From Halovivax cerinus (GTDB taxonomy: Archaea; Halobacteriota; Halobacteria; Halobacteriales; Natrialbaceae): DNA of 64,000 nt. Positions within the stretch are counted from its first letter, which is position 1. Every line of letters begins with the position of its first letter. Of this stretch, positions 8,477 to 18,900 are shown in pieces. The notes under the pieces are model-generated. The model saw nothing but the letters and a program-made list of their open reading frames with translations, made no database searches and was not told where the DNA came from. The translations under genes were made by a program, and so were the position numbers. The stretch covers positions 1,550,001 to 1,614,000 of the forward strand of contig NZ_CP101824.1 of assembly GCF_024498195.1 (NCBI RefSeq), written 5' to 3'.

Positions 8477-9997
8477 TCAGAGGTCGTACAGTTCGGTGAA
8501 CTTCTCGTCGACGTAGTCGAGGAAGTACTCGGCGGTCAGGGGCTCGCCGGTGGCCACTTCGATCAGCTCGTCCGTCGGGTAGCGCTGGCCGTGGCGGTGG
8601 ACGTGCTCGCCCATCCACTCGCGGATCGGGTCGAACTCACCCTCGCGGACGAGCCCGTCGACGTCCAGATCCTCGCGCACGGCGGCGTTCAACTGGGCGG
8701 CGAGGACGCTGCCGATCGTATAGCCGTGGAACGACGCGAGCCCCATCGACCAGTGGATATCCTGGAGACAGCCCTCGGCGTCGGTCTCGGGGCGGACGCC
8801 CAGGTACTCCTCCATCTTGTCGTTCCAGACTTCGGGGACGTCCTCGACGTCGAGCTCACCGCGGACGAGGGCGCTGTCGATCTCACAGCGGAGGATGATG
8901 TGCATGTGGTAGGTGAGCTCGTCGGCCTCGACGCGGATGAGGTTCTCCGGGTGGATGCGGTTGACCGCGGCGTAGGCCTCGTCGGCGGTCAACTCGGAGA
9001 GCGACGGGAAGTGTTCTGTGACCGTGGGGAGGAACAGCTCCCAGAAGGGCTTCGTCCGCCCGACGTGGTTCTCCCAGAAGCGCGACTGGGACTCGTGAAT
9101 CCCCGACCGCGACTCGCCGAGCGGCGTTCCGTAGGCATCCTGCGGTAACCCGAGCTGGTAGGAGGCGTGCCCGAACTCGTGGATGGCGGCCGTCAGGCCG
9201 GCGAGCGGGTTCGACTCGTCGTACCGCGTCGTGACGCGGGCGTCGAACTGCGTGCTGGCGTGAAACGGGTGCGGCGCGGTGTCGAGACGGCCGCGATCCC
9301 AGTCGAACCCCAGCGTGGTGAGCACCTCACGACAGAGGTCGTCCTGTGTCGCTTCGTCGTACGTCCCCGCCGGGATTTCCGGGAGCTCGCGGCCGTCGGT
9401 CCGAATACGCTCGATCAGCGGGACGAGGTGTTCGCGCAACTCGTCGAAGATGTCTTCGACGCGATCGAGCGCCAGGTAGTGCTGGCTGTCCTCGTACTGG
9501 ACCTCGTACGGGTCGCGGTCGGGGTCGATTGCGGCCGAGCGCTCGCGTTCGAGTTCGACGAGGCCATCGAGTCGCGGGGCGAAGGCGTCGTAGTCGTCTG
9601 CGGCTTTCGCCGCTTCCCAGATGCCGCGACTCTCCGTTCGATACGCGGACAGGTCCGACGCGAGATCGTTCGGGACGGTCGCCGTGCGGTCGTACTCGCG
9701 GCGTATCTCCCGGACGACCGCACGCTGGTCCTCGTCGAGTGTCGCCTCGCCGTTCGCCTCTGCCTCCTCGATGCGTTCGATGAGGTCGCCCGTCTCTGCT
9801 GCCGCCAGGACGTCGTTTCCGGCCGCCGAGACGGCTCCGAACTGGTCCGCGCGCGCCGGTGCGCCTCCCGCCGGCATCGTCACCTGCTGGTCCCACTCCA
9901 GCAGCCGTTCGACGTGCCGGAGGTTGCTGTATCGTTCGTACCGCTCGAGTAACGCGTCGTACGCGGCGGTGCGCTCGCGATCGGCGGACTCAGCCAT
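8477..9997 (-). CDS. M32 family metallocarboxypeptidase (carboxypeptidase Taq type), copy 1
   Basis: A 506-residue cytosolic zinc carboxypeptidase that removes C-terminal residues from peptides. The HEXXH motif is HEFGH at residues 273-277. The third zinc ligand of the family, Glu302, lies in the conserved [11 protein letters not shown] segment. Other family signatures are visible ([23 protein letters not shown] just before HEFGH). The length matches the family's usual 500 residues. A second M32 gene lies 1.8 kb away on the same strand and is about the same length but clearly diverged, so this is an old paralogous pair and not a recent duplication. Confidence 0.95.
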   Translation of the reverse strand: MAESADRERTAAYDALLERYERYSNLRHVERLLEWDQQVTMPAGGAPARADQFGAVSAAGNDVLAAAETGDLIERIEEAEANGEATLDEDQRAVVREIRREYDRTATVPNDLASDLSAYRTESRGIWEAAKAADDYDAFAPRLDGLVELERERSAAIDPDRDPYEVQYEDSQHYLALDRVEDIFDELREHLVPLIERIRTDGRELPEIPAGTYDEATQDDLCREVLTTLGFDWDRGRLDTAPHPFHASTQFDARVTTRYDESNPLAGLTAAIHEFGHASYQLGLPQDAYGTPLGESRSGIHESQSRFWENHVGRTKPFWELFLPTVTEHFPSLSELTADEAYAAVNRIHPENLIRVEADELTYHMHIILRCEIDSALVRGELDVEDVPEVWNDKMEEYLGVRPETDAEGCLQDIHWSMGLASFHGYTIGSVLAAQLNAAVREDLDVDGLVREGEFDPIREWMGEHVHRHGQRYPTDELIEVATGEPLTAEYFLDYVDEKFTELYDL

Positions 9998-10291
9998 GTA
10001 GTCGCTCCGGTGTGCGCGTCGCCCTCAAGGTTGGGGTACCGGCGACTCGCTCCCATCCGAAACCGGTCTATTTCGAGGGAGACCGCTCGGTCACGTTCGC
10101 GGGCCCGACTACCGCGTCCCGGACCCAGATCGCCGTCGAAAGGCCAGCTTGAACGGGTCGCACCCGGCGCAGTCTGGTTCCTTTCCCGACTCCGACGGTC
10201 GATACCGAGTCGCCGAACGGGTACGTATCGCCGCCCCTGAAGCTCTTGAACCATGAAAACTATTTTGGCTCCGTTCGTCCACTGATCGCGT

Positions 10292-10909
10292 ATGATTGGG
10301 GGGCCGGGGGCCCGACGGGCTGGGGGGTCCGTCGAGCGGGAGCGACTGGAACGTGCGCTGCGGGAGTGGGAGTACGGGACGTCGCCGACGGCGGCGGCGT
10401 CACTGGCGACGTACCTCGCGGATCGATTTCCCGACGCGACGGTCGACCGGCCGACCGGCGGCGCCGACGCGGACGTCGTGATCGACGACGTGGCGATCCT
10501 CTTCGCGAAGTCGTTCGGTCGCCGGTTCCGGACCGCGTTTCACGTCCTGCGAGAGCGCTACGGTGGGGTGTTCTGTTACTCGATCAGCGCCCACACCGAC
10601 GACCCGACGGAGTGGCGGGCGTTCGTCCGCCGCTACGGAGCCGACGACGTCCGCTTCGTCCGCCGGACGCTCCCCGAGCCGTCCGAACCGGGACTCGCCG
10701 GCCCGGCCGCCGTCGCGGCCGTCCCGCTCGTGATGGCCGCGATCACGATCGTCCTCGCCGCGTCGACCGGTCTCCTCTCTGCGGGGGCGACGCCGATCGC
10801 GGGGAAAGCCGGGCTCGTCCTCGCGGTCGTCGGCCTCGGCGCGCTGGCGACGTCGCTCGGACTCTTCGAGATCCTTCGGCGTCGCCAGGGCCCGCTCCAG
10901 GCCGCCTGA
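10292..10909 (+). CDS. membrane-anchored protein with possible degenerate nuclease-like N-terminal domain
   Basis: A 205-residue protein. Residues about 15-125 are soluble and contain ADVVIDDVAILFAKSFG (Asp61...Lys73), which resembles the D...(D/E)xK core arrangement of restriction-endonuclease-like folds but lacks the middle acidic-x-Lys pair; this is only a resemblance. Two transmembrane helices follow (about 139-160 and 170-194), then a short basic tail. The coding start carries an unusual G-run (ATGATTGGGGGGCC), so the true start could be a little downstream. A CTATTTTGG element lies about 25-32 nt upstream. Function unknown. Confidence 0.65.
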   Translation: MIGGPGARRAGGSVERERLERALREWEYGTSPTAAASLATYLADRFPDATVDRPTGGADADVVIDDVAILFAKSFGRRFRTAFHVLRERYGGVFCYSISAHTDDPTEWRAFVRRYGADDVRFVRRTLPEPSEPGLAGPAAVAAVPLVMAAITIVLAASTGLLSAGATPIAGKAGLVLAVVGLGALATSLGLFEILRRRQGPLQAA

Positions 10910-11017
10910 TTTCGTCGAAGTGGCGCCCCGCAGTCGTCCGAACCCGGCCGACATCGGCCACAACCTTCTTTCCCGAACTTCCACAATCGGGAGCCAGACC
11001 GTCCGGTCTAGACCCCC

Positions 11018-11401
11018 ATGACGACCTGGCTCGACGCGACGCCCCGCTACGACGAGTACTGGGACTGGGCAGCGATCGTCCTGTTTCTGTTTCTCACCCT
11101 CGACCTCCTCCTCTCGGTTTTCGCCGCCGGGACGGTCGGCTTCGCCTACGAACGAAACCCGCTCATGGCGTGGCTCTTCGGCCAGTCGGTCTGGCTGGTC
11201 GTAGGCGGTCACGTCTCCGTGCTCGTCGTTCTCGCGGGCTTCTTCCACGCGCTGTTCGCGATCGTTCGCGAGCTGCCCCAGGCGTATCGGGGTCCGGTCG
11301 CTCTCGCCGTCGAGATCTTCCTCGGCGTGTTACTCGCGGCTGGTTTCTTCCTGTTCGCGAACAACGTGGCCGTGATCGTCCTCGGCGAGGGACTGTTGTA
11401 G
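11018..11401 (+). CDS. small integral membrane protein, 127 aa
   Basis: Starts MTTWLDATPRYDEYWDW and has three to four hydrophobic segments (about residues 18-40, 53-85 and 100-122). The loop GFAYERNPLMAWLFG after the first helix resembles the E-x-NP loop of DUF5658-like membrane proteins, but I am not certain of that family. No enzymatic motif is visible. It follows the previous gene by 108 bp on the same strand. Confidence 0.7.
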   Translation: MTTWLDATPRYDEYWDWAAIVLFLFLTLDLLLSVFAAGTVGFAYERNPLMAWLFGQSVWLVVGGHVSVLVVLAGFFHALFAIVRELPQAYRGPVALAVEIFLGVLLAAGFFLFANNVAVIVLGEGLL

Positions 11402-11774
11402 CCGACGCTATCGCGGTGACACGGACTGCGTCGGGCCACCAGGCCACTTCGCGTCGGCTCGCGCCCAGGCAATCCCCGTCAGCGCGCCGACCGGACCGAC
11501 ACGGGTCGCGACGACGAAGACACTGGCAGCCGTCGAACCGGCCGTCCCGTGTCCACGACGGCGCTCGCCAGTGCGACACTCACCGCGTACCCGGTGGCGA
11601 GGTATGCGACGCCGACGAGAGCGGTTCGTGTTCGAGCCCGATAGCGGCGGAACCGACGCGGGGAGCCGGCCAATGACACTCGCCCCGACTCCGGTACCTG
11701 CCGGTGACTCCGGTTGGGCCCGTCGTGTACACGAACGCGGAGCGGCCGCGAGAACGGATCGACCGGGCCCGCCG
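11402..11774. other. 373-bp region with one weak small ORF
   Basis: Nothing well supported apart from a weak candidate GTG-started ORF on the minus strand, listed separately. No repeats or RNA genes seen. Confidence 0.4.
11479..11679 (-). CDS. possible 66-aa single-helix protein (weak)
   Basis: A GTG-started frame encoding one plausible transmembrane segment (TALVGVAYLATGYAVSVAL) between Arg-rich flanks. It lies in a gap between two real genes and has protein-like hydrophobicity, but the Arg/Ser-rich ends look like translated noise in GC-rich DNA. It may be spurious. Confidence 0.22.
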   Translation of the reverse strand: MSLAGSPRRFRRYRARTRTALVGVAYLATGYAVSVALASAVVDTGRPVRRLPVSSSSRPVSVRSAR

Positions 11775-13298
11775 TCAGAACGCCTCGAGGTCGTACAGGC
11801 GACCGTACTTCTCGGTCGCGTAGTCGATGAAGTAGTCGGCCGTGTAGCCCTCGCCGGTGGCTTCCTCGACGAGGTCGGGTGTCGTGTACGTCGCGCCGTG
11901 GCGGTGGATGTTCTCGCGGAGCCAGCCGTTCAGCTCGTCGAATTTGCCCTCGCGAACCTGGGCGTCGACGTCGCCGACGTCGTCCTCGGCGGCGGCGTAC
12001 AGCTGTGCGGCGAGCACGGAGCCGAGCGAGTACGTCGGGAAGTAGCCGAACGAGCCGTGGCTCCAGTGGATGTCCTGGAGACAGCCCTCGGCGTCGGTCT
12101 CGGGGCGGACGCCCAGGTACTCCTCGTACTTGTCGTTCCAGACCTCGGGGACGTCTTCGACGGCGAGGTCGCCCGAGATGAGCTCGCGCTCGATCTCGAA
12201 GCGGACGATGATGTGCATGTGGTAGGTCAGTTCGTCCGCCTCGGTCCGGATGAGGTTGTCGTCGTAGACCTGGTTGGCGGCCTCGTAGGCGTCGCGCGGG
12301 GAGACGTCGGAGAGCGCCGGGAACCGGTCGGCCGCGGTCGGGAGGAAGTGCTCCCAGAACGCCGCCGAGCGGCCGACGTGGTTCTCCCAGAGTCGGGACT
12401 GGGACTCGTGGACGGTGAGGTCGCGCGACTCGCCGAGCGGCGTGCCGTACTCCTCGTCCGGCAGGCCGAGGGTGTAGTTGGCGTGCCCGAACTCGTGGAC
12501 GGTCGAGGTGATCGAACCCAGCAGGTCTTCCTCGTCGAAGCGCGTCGTGACGCGGGCGTCGAACTGCGTCCCGGTCGAGAACGGATGCGGTGCGGTGTCG
12601 AGTCGGCCGCGATCCCAGTCGTATCCCAGCGCGTCGAGGACGTCACGGGAGAGTTCCTCCTGCGTATCGGCGTCGAACTCCCCGTCGAACGCGCCGCCCA
12701 GTTCGACGTCGCTCTCGGCGACGGCCTCGATCAGCGGAACGAGTTCGTCGCGCAGCCGTTCGAGGACGCGCTCGGCCGTCTCCAGGTCGAGGTAGGGTTC
12801 GTACTCCGCGAAGAGCACGGCGTACGGGTCGGCGTCGGGGTCGATGTGTTCGGCGTACTCGCGTTTTTGCTCGATGAGTGTCTCGAGCGTCGGCGCGAAC
12901 GTCTCGAAGTCGTCTTCCTCCTTCGCCTCCATCCAGACGGGATGGGCGTTGGCCGTCGTCTCGGAGATTGCCTCGACGAGTTCGGTCGGGACGCTCGTCG
13001 CCCGGTCGTACTTCCGGCGGATCTCGCGGACGACCGCCGACTGTCCCTGGTCGAGGTCGGCGTCCTCGAGTTCGTCCAGTAGCTCCCCCATCTCCGGGTC
13101 GGTCAGTTCCTCGTGGGAGATCGACGAGAGCGTCGAGAGTTGCTTCGCCCGCGCCTGTGTCCCGCCTTCGGGCATCACGACCTCCTGGTCCCACCGGAGC
13201 ACGCCCGCTCCGGCGGTGATGTTCGTGAGTCGTTCGACACGCGATTCGAGCTCCGCGTAGGCGTCCGCGACGGACGTCGCCGCCTGTTCCGGTGCCAT
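11775..13298 (-). CDS. M32 family metallocarboxypeptidase (carboxypeptidase Taq type), copy 2
   Basis: A 507-residue paralogue of the M32 enzyme at 8477-9997. The zinc-binding HEFGH is at residues 268-272 and the third ligand Glu298 is in HESQSRLWENH. The frame is open for about 100 further codons upstream, but those read as Ser/Arg-rich noise. The ATG at 13298 gives the same N-terminal layout as copy 1 (Y..LE.R...L.N...GVLRWDQEVVMPEGG); an in-frame ATG at 13325 is possible. Cytosolic peptide degradation is the family role. The two copies share most motif positions but differ widely elsewhere. Confidence 0.95.
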   Translation of the reverse strand: MAPEQAATSVADAYAELESRVERLTNITAGAGVLRWDQEVVMPEGGTQARAKQLSTLSSISHEELTDPEMGELLDELEDADLDQGQSAVVREIRRKYDRATSVPTELVEAISETTANAHPVWMEAKEEDDFETFAPTLETLIEQKREYAEHIDPDADPYAVLFAEYEPYLDLETAERVLERLRDELVPLIEAVAESDVELGGAFDGEFDADTQEELSRDVLDALGYDWDRGRLDTAPHPFSTGTQFDARVTTRFDEEDLLGSITSTVHEFGHANYTLGLPDEEYGTPLGESRDLTVHESQSRLWENHVGRSAAFWEHFLPTAADRFPALSDVSPRDAYEAANQVYDDNLIRTEADELTYHMHIIVRFEIERELISGDLAVEDVPEVWNDKYEEYLGVRPETDAEGCLQDIHWSHGSFGYFPTYSLGSVLAAQLYAAAEDDVGDVDAQVREGKFDELNGWLRENIHRHGATYTTPDLVEEATGEGYTADYFIDYATEKYGRLYDLEAF

Positions 13299-13500
13299 TG
13301 GTTGCACTTCTGTGCGGACCGACATCAACATCGTGGTATCGGATGGTGGGGCCGCTAGATCCCTCCGGCTGAGGTGCTGCCCTTCTTCGGCCTGAAGGCC
13401 GCTACCTTCTCGGCTGGGGGCCGCTAGATTCACGCTGTGGCTGGGCCTTTCTGCGGTCGAAGACGGGCGTCCCACGATTGGTGCGGCTGACTCCTCGCTC

Positions 13501-13935
13501 TCACTCGTTCCAGAGTTCTGTGAGTCGTGTTTCGACGTCTCCGAGGACGAAGCGCAGGACGTCGCGGTAATCGACCGGCCACGAGGCATCGTCACCGGGG
13601 GTGCTCGCTCCCGGTGGCGGGTGGAAGTGATCCCGGGAATTGTGGGAATTCGGATGGCGGTCCCACCGGCAGTCCCAGGTACGATCCTCGTGGGACTCTC
13701 GATAGTGCACGGAGAAGTCGTCGTTCGTGTCCCACCGAACGGACAGGGTCGCCTCGGTGACGGAGGCAGGGTAGTACGACGCAGAGAGGGTTACGTGGAG
13801 TTCGAGGTGTCCACTCGCGTCCGAGACGACCGCCTCAGCGACCTGCGCCGTCGCTTGCAGGTGCGTCTGGAGCGATTCCAGAATCGGCCGATCGATGGGT
13901 GCGGGGCTTGCCCCATCACCTGTTGGCGGTGCCAT
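13501..13935 (-). CDS. TumE-like protein of a putative toxin-antitoxin pair
   Basis: A 144-residue soluble protein with the pattern of haloarchaeal TumE-family proteins: SVRWDTNDDFSVHYRESHED, then CRWDRHPNSHN..DHFHPPPGASTPGDDA and a C-terminal VL..VE.RL.ELW. The cluster of Trp, Arg, His and Asp residues is the conserved part. It begins 8 nt after the stop codon of the winged-helix gene just upstream, so the two are almost certainly translated from one message. The toxin role is taken from the family name and genome context; it is untested for this group. Identification comes from memory of the family pattern. Confidence 0.7.
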   Translation of the reverse strand: MAPPTGDGASPAPIDRPILESLQTHLQATAQVAEAVVSDASGHLELHVTLSASYYPASVTEATLSVRWDTNDDFSVHYRESHEDRTWDCRWDRHPNSHNSRDHFHPPPGASTPGDDASWPVDYRDVLRFVLGDVETRLTELWNE

Positions 13936-13943
13936 CGACGCGG

Positions 13944-14477
13944 CTAGCCGGATACCCGTCCGGTCCCGGCACCGCTGCGTTGCTGGCGAGCGCGTTCGTG
14001 GCGCCGGCGCTCCTCGCGAGCGGTCTCCCAGTCGCCCAGATCGCTGTACACCTCGTCGATCGTCCGGTCATCGCTCGCCTCCGCAGCGGTGACGGCGTCG
14101 ACGGCGGCCGGATCTGTGGCGTCGTACGCGTCCTCGTACGCGTCGATCCGTGCCGTCAATTCCTGGACGCGTTGCTGGAGGGCGTCGACGGAGTGATCGG
14201 TTGCGAGCCGATCGATCCGTCGCCACTCGAAGTAGGTGTCGTTGCGCTCGTACGTGGCCGGCCGTCCATCGTGTCGCGTGACGATTCCGAGTTCGGTGAA
14301 CCACGTCAGGTACTTCCGGGCGGTTTTTGGGTCACAGCCGGCTCGTTCGGCAATTTCGCTCGCCGCCGTCGGGTCGCGAGTCTGGAGGATCGTTCCATAC
14401 ACGCGCTGTTCGACGTCGTCGCCGCCGAACGTGTCCTCGAAGGCGGGTGGACCACCCGATGGGTCGCCGTCGGCCAT
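13944..14477 (-). CDS. winged-helix protein of the DUF7342 type, partner of the TumE-like gene
   Basis: A 177-residue protein. Residues about 15-85 form a winged helix (AASEIAERAGCDPKTARKYLTWFTELGIVTRHDG, then RPATYERNDTYFEWRRIDRL). The rest is a predicted coiled coil (VDALQQRVQELTARIDAYEDAY) and an Arg-rich C-terminus. It is the upstream gene of a two-gene unit with the TumE-like ORF and probably acts as DNA-binding antitoxin and autoregulator. Upstream, AT-rich sequence (ATATCCGTTGC, AAAGAAAGAACT) could hold the promoter. Confidence 0.75.
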   Translation of the reverse strand: MADGDPSGGPPAFEDTFGGDDVEQRVYGTILQTRDPTAASEIAERAGCDPKTARKYLTWFTELGIVTRHDGRPATYERNDTYFEWRRIDRLATDHSVDALQQRVQELTARIDAYEDAYDATDPAAVDAVTAAEASDDRTIDEVYSDLGDWETAREERRRHERARQQRSGAGTGRVSG

Positions 14478-14565
14478 AGTAGTCCTTCCACGGCAACGGA
14501 TATAGTTCTTTCTTCGAGGAATAATTTCCTGAAGGTGTGCTGGGTACTCGTGTCGGCGATACGAC

Positions 14566-15750
14566 CTAACCGCTACGCAACCACGCCTGTGCCGTCGCCC
14601 GGTACACCGCCCGACATCGCTCCAGCACGTCGATCGAGACGCTCTCGTCTGCGGTATGGGCCTCGCCGGGTTCGGCCGGACCGACGATCACGCACTCGGT
14701 TCCGGCGCGGTCGGCGAGCCAGCCCGCGTCGGTCGCGTGCGGTTTCGTGACGTGGACTGGTTCCGGTTCGCCCCGCTGTTCGTGGACCTGGCGGGCGGCG
14801 TCGAGCACGGTGTCGGCGAACTCGTCGTCCTCACAGGCCATCGGCGGCAGGTCCTGATCGACGTCCCACTCGACGCCGTCGATCGCCTCGACGCGGTCGA
14901 GCGGCGCCCGTTCGCCAGGGACGGTGCGCTCGTCGACGGTGATCGTACACCGCTCCGGGACGACGTTCCAGGCCGACCCGCCGTCGATCTCCGTGACGAC
15001 GACGCTGCCCGACAGCGACTCACCCGCAATCGTCACCTCGGGAGCCGACAGCTCACGGACGACGTCGACCGCCTCGCTCGCCCGGTAGATCGCGTTCGTC
15101 CCCGCCTCCGGTTCGCTCGCGTGGGCCGCCTCCCCGTGGGCGGTGATCGTACTCGCCCGCCGACCCTTGTGTGCGACGGCGACGTCCGTCACGCCCGGCC
15201 GTGAGTAGTTCGTCGACCCCTCGCCGACGACGGCGACGTCCGGGGCGAACCCCTCGTCGATGGCGTGGCGGACACCCTCGCCGCCGATCTCTTCGCCGAC
15301 GAAACTCGCGAAGACGAGTTCGTCGCGGCCGTTCGACCGATCCCCGTCCGCCACCACGGTGGCGTCCCGAAACGCGAGCAGCATGGCGGCGACGGCACCC
15401 TTCATGTCTGCCGTTCCGCGGCCGTAGAGGCGTCCGTCGCGTTCTTCGACGACGTACTCGCCCGTGCGGTGGCCGTCCACGTGGCGGTCGTCCGCACCGC
15501 GGCCGTTCGCGTCCGCCGTCGCGACCTGCGACTCGTCCGGCGGGACGACGTCGTGGTGACCGACCAGCGCCAGCGTCCGTCCGTCGCCCGGTCCGCGCCT
15601 GGCGATCACGTTGCCGGCGTCGTCTCGCGTGATCGACGCGTCCGTCTCCGACCGGAGCCAGGACTCGATCCGATCGCCGGCGGCCGTCTCGTCGTCGTGG
15701 CTGGGGATCGACACCAGTTCGCGCGCGAGCGTGGCCACGTCCCGGTCCAT
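14566..15750 (-). CDS. M20 family peptidase (ArgE/DapE/ACY1 type)
   Basis: A 394-residue zinc-dependent amidohydrolase starting MDRDVATLARELVSIPSHDDE. Visible motifs are LVGHHDVVPP (first metal ligand region), YGRGTADMKGAVAAMLLAF (bridging Asp and general base region), SFVGEEIGGEG (Glu pair) and a C-terminal strand with PHATDAGWLAD. An acetylornithine deacetylase or succinyl-diaminopimelate desuccinylase-like role, or a dipeptidase, is possible; sequence alone cannot decide. The frame continues upstream through an Arg-rich run that is not protein-like, so the ATG at 15750 is chosen. It is divergent from the first STAND ATPase gene. Confidence 0.92.
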   Translation of the reverse strand: MDRDVATLARELVSIPSHDDETAAGDRIESWLRSETDASITRDDAGNVIARRGPGDGRTLALVGHHDVVPPDESQVATADANGRGADDRHVDGHRTGEYVVEERDGRLYGRGTADMKGAVAAMLLAFRDATVVADGDRSNGRDELVFASFVGEEIGGEGVRHAIDEGFAPDVAVVGEGSTNYSRPGVTDVAVAHKGRRASTITAHGEAAHASEPEAGTNAIYRASEAVDVVRELSAPEVTIAGESLSGSVVVTEIDGGSAWNVVPERCTITVDERTVPGERAPLDRVEAIDGVEWDVDQDLPPMACEDDEFADTVLDAARQVHEQRGEPEPVHVTKPHATDAGWLADRAGTECVIVGPAEPGEAHTADESVSIDVLERCRAVYRATAQAWLRSG

Positions 15751-15940
15751 GGCCGATCGTTCGCGCTCGGGGGCCGTGGTTCTGTGGGTGCCGGACGGTG
15801 AGTTCTGTGGGCTCCGGACGGTGGGGCGTTCCTGGCGACCGGAGCGGCGGTCCATCCGAACGGCCGCCCGGGCGCGTCGCCGTCGGCGCCGTCGCATTCC
15901 CCTCGAATCGGGGGACCCTCGTGACCGATCCGGCCAACAC

Positions 15941-15947
15941 CTATTAC
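15941..15947 (+). promoter_or_regulatory. TATA box of STAND paralogue 1
   Basis: The block GGCCAACACCTATTA occurs here and again before paralogue 2, each time with CTATTA 32 nt upstream of the ATG that encodes MDVPG. The shared sequence and spacing identify the promoter and fix both starts. Confidence 0.65.
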
Positions 15948-15972
15948 GGTGGCCTTCGCCTGTCTCGACTCA

Positions 15973-18900
15973 ATGGACGTTCCTGGCGTGGACGACCTCG
16001 TCCTGGTCGCGCTCGACCGGACGCCCGACGGGTCGGGCGGTGCGCTGACAGCGACCGAAATAGCGACACGGATCGATCTGGCGGAGACGGTGGCTGCTCG
16101 CGTCTCGTTGCTCTCCTCGCTGTCGTCGATGGAGGCTGAGGGACTCGTCGACCCGGTCGCCGACGACGGGACGACGGAGCGATACGCACTCACAGAGACC
16201 GGCAGTGACAGGGCCCGCGAGGTCTTCGACCGGTACGCGTCGGCCGACGTCACCGCCCGCAACGACGGAGAGATCGTCGAAGGAACGCTCGTCGACGTGG
16301 CCGCGGCGTTCGATCTCGATCCGGTGACGGCGATGGCCCGGCTCTCTCCGGGCGGGGAGGTGACCGTCGCCGAGACGCTCGACTCGGCGTTCGTCGACCG
16401 CTCGTCGGAACGAGATACGATCGAGAGCGCCCTCGAAACGGCCGAGTCGGGCGAATCGACGGTAATCGTCGTCGTAGGTGAGACGGGCATCGGTAAGACG
16501 TCGTTGTTCCGTGAGTGTCGCTCCCTGGCCGCCGATCGCGGCTTCGAAACCAGGATCGGTCGGGCCGATCCGGAGCGGACCGACCCGTACCACGCGCTCG
16601 CCGAGGCCCTCCCGCGGGCCCTCGATCACCTCGACCGGGCGACGGTCCCGGAGTCGCCGTCGGCGGCCACGAACCGGGCGCTCGACGATGCCGCGGCTAT
16701 CCGGTACGCCGCCGTCCGGGACGCTCTCGTCGAGCGCGCCGATCGGACGCCACTCCTCGTCGGCATCGAGGACCTGCAGTGGGCCGACGCCGCATCGCTG
16801 TCGCTGCTCGCCGCACTGCTCGGAGGCCTCGAAGACGTTCCGATCGCCGTTCTGGTGACCCTGCGGACAGACGAGTCGGGCGGGGCCGACGACTCCGTTC
16901 TCTCGGACCTCGTGGAAGCGGCCGCGTGCGAATCGACGGTCTGTCGCCTCGGCCCGTTCGATCGCGAGGCCGTCGGAGAGTTGATCGAACGGCGGGTGGG
17001 ACGCCGAGGTGTGCCAGAGGCCTGTCTGGACGCGATCTACGAACACACCGGTGGCGTCGGCCTGTTCGTCGAGGAGACGGTCGACGACCTGCTCGATCGG
17101 GGCGTGATCGACCCCCAGCGCGGGACGTATCCGGAGTCGTTGGCCGACGTTCCGCTGCCGTCAGTCATCGAATCGACGATTCGGGATCGGCTCGATCGCC
17201 TGGACGCGGGGACCCGCCGGCTTCTCGAGGTGGCGGCGGTCGCGGGGACGACCGTCGACGTGGAGACGCTCCGGGCAGTCCTGACGGGCGACTCGGCGCA
17301 CCTGCACGACCAGGCGCACCTCCTCGTGGATGGTCGGGTCTGGGAGCGCCTGGACGAGGAGCGGTACCGATTCGCGAGTCACGTCCTGCGGTCGACGGTG
17401 CTGGAGACGCTCGACCCGGATCGCCGTGTGTCGCTCGAACGGCGGGTGGCCGACCACCTGTCCGAACGGGCGGACCCGCCCCACGCCGAACTCGCCCGGC
17501 GGTACGACCGCGCCGGCGAGCTCGAGTGTGCGCTCGACCACGCGATGAATGCGGGTGAGTCGGCGCTCGACGTCTACGCCCACGAGGACGCGATCGACGC
17601 GTTCCAGCACGCGCTGGGGATCGCCCGCGATCTCGATCGTGAGACGGAGACGATCGAGGCACTAGAATCGCTCGCACTGGTCTACCGGCTCACTGGCGAG
17701 TACGAATCGGCCCACACCCACCTCGAGTACGTGCGCAACCACACCGACGACGTCGACCGAATCAGGCGCACCTACGCCTCCCAGGCGATCATGGACACCG
17801 ACGTCGGCGAGGTGGAGCGAGCGATCGAATTCGCCGACCGCGGTCTCGAACTCGACGGGCCGCGCTCGACGGCGTACGTCCAGTTGCTCGACGTCCTCGC
17901 GAGCGTGCAGTTCCAGCGCGGTGATTTCCGCGAAGCGGTCGCCACCGCGAGATACCAGTACGACCTCGCAGAGCGGCTCGACGATCCGCTGTCGATGGGA
18001 CGAGCGTCGTTTCACATCGGTCGGAGTCACCGCCAACTGGGGCGGGCCGAACGGGCCGTCGACTCCCTCGAAGCGTCTCGCGACCTGCTCGAACCGCTCG
18101 ACGAGCCCGTCCACCTGGGGGACTGCCTGAACGAACTGGGCATCTCGTACGTCACGACCGATCGATTCGACGCGGGCGTGGCTGCGATGGAGCGCTGCGA
18201 GGAACTCGCCGAGGAGACCGGTGAGGTGCGCCTGGCGATCCGCGCGCTCAACAACCTCGGCGTGCACGCGCTCAGCAACGGTGACTGGGAGGCGGCTCGC
18301 GAGCGCTTCGACCGGTTGCACGAGCTGGCCTCCCGCGTCGGCAACGACCGCATGCGCATCATCGCCCTCAGCAACGAGGGCGTCATCGACCTCGAGACCA
18401 CCGACGTCCGGACGGCCCGGGAGACGTTCGAGACGGCGCTCTCCCTCTCTCGGTCTATCGGCCACGATCACCAGTCCACGTTCGCCAGGATCAACCTGGC
18501 GCAGGTCGAGGTGCTGGCGGATCGACTCGACGAGGCCGACCGGTACGCGACGGAGGCACTGGAACGCGCGCAGGCGGACGGCTACGTCAGGACGGAAGCG
18601 GACGCGATGCGCATGCAGGGCGCGATCGCGCGCGAACGCGGTGACTTCCAGCTGGCAGTCGATCGGCAGCGCGAGGCCCTCGATCTCGCCCGGGAGAGCG
18701 AGAACAGCATGGAGATCTCCAAGGCGGCGCGCGACCTCGCGGAGTCGCTGGTGGCGACCGGCGAGACCGAGACGGCCCTGGCGCTGTGTGACGAAGCGGC
18801 GGAGTACGTTCCGGACGGCTTCCGCATCGACCGCGTCACACTGGAGGCGACCCGTGCTCGCGTTCTCTCGGCGGCCGGCGATCCCAGGGGTGGCGATGCG

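Noticed and set aside
13299-13595. N-terminal extension of about 100 codons on the second M32 carboxypeptidase
   Set aside because: The residues are Ser/Arg/Pro-rich without structure, the paralogue lacks them, and starting at 13298 gives matching lengths of 506 and 507.
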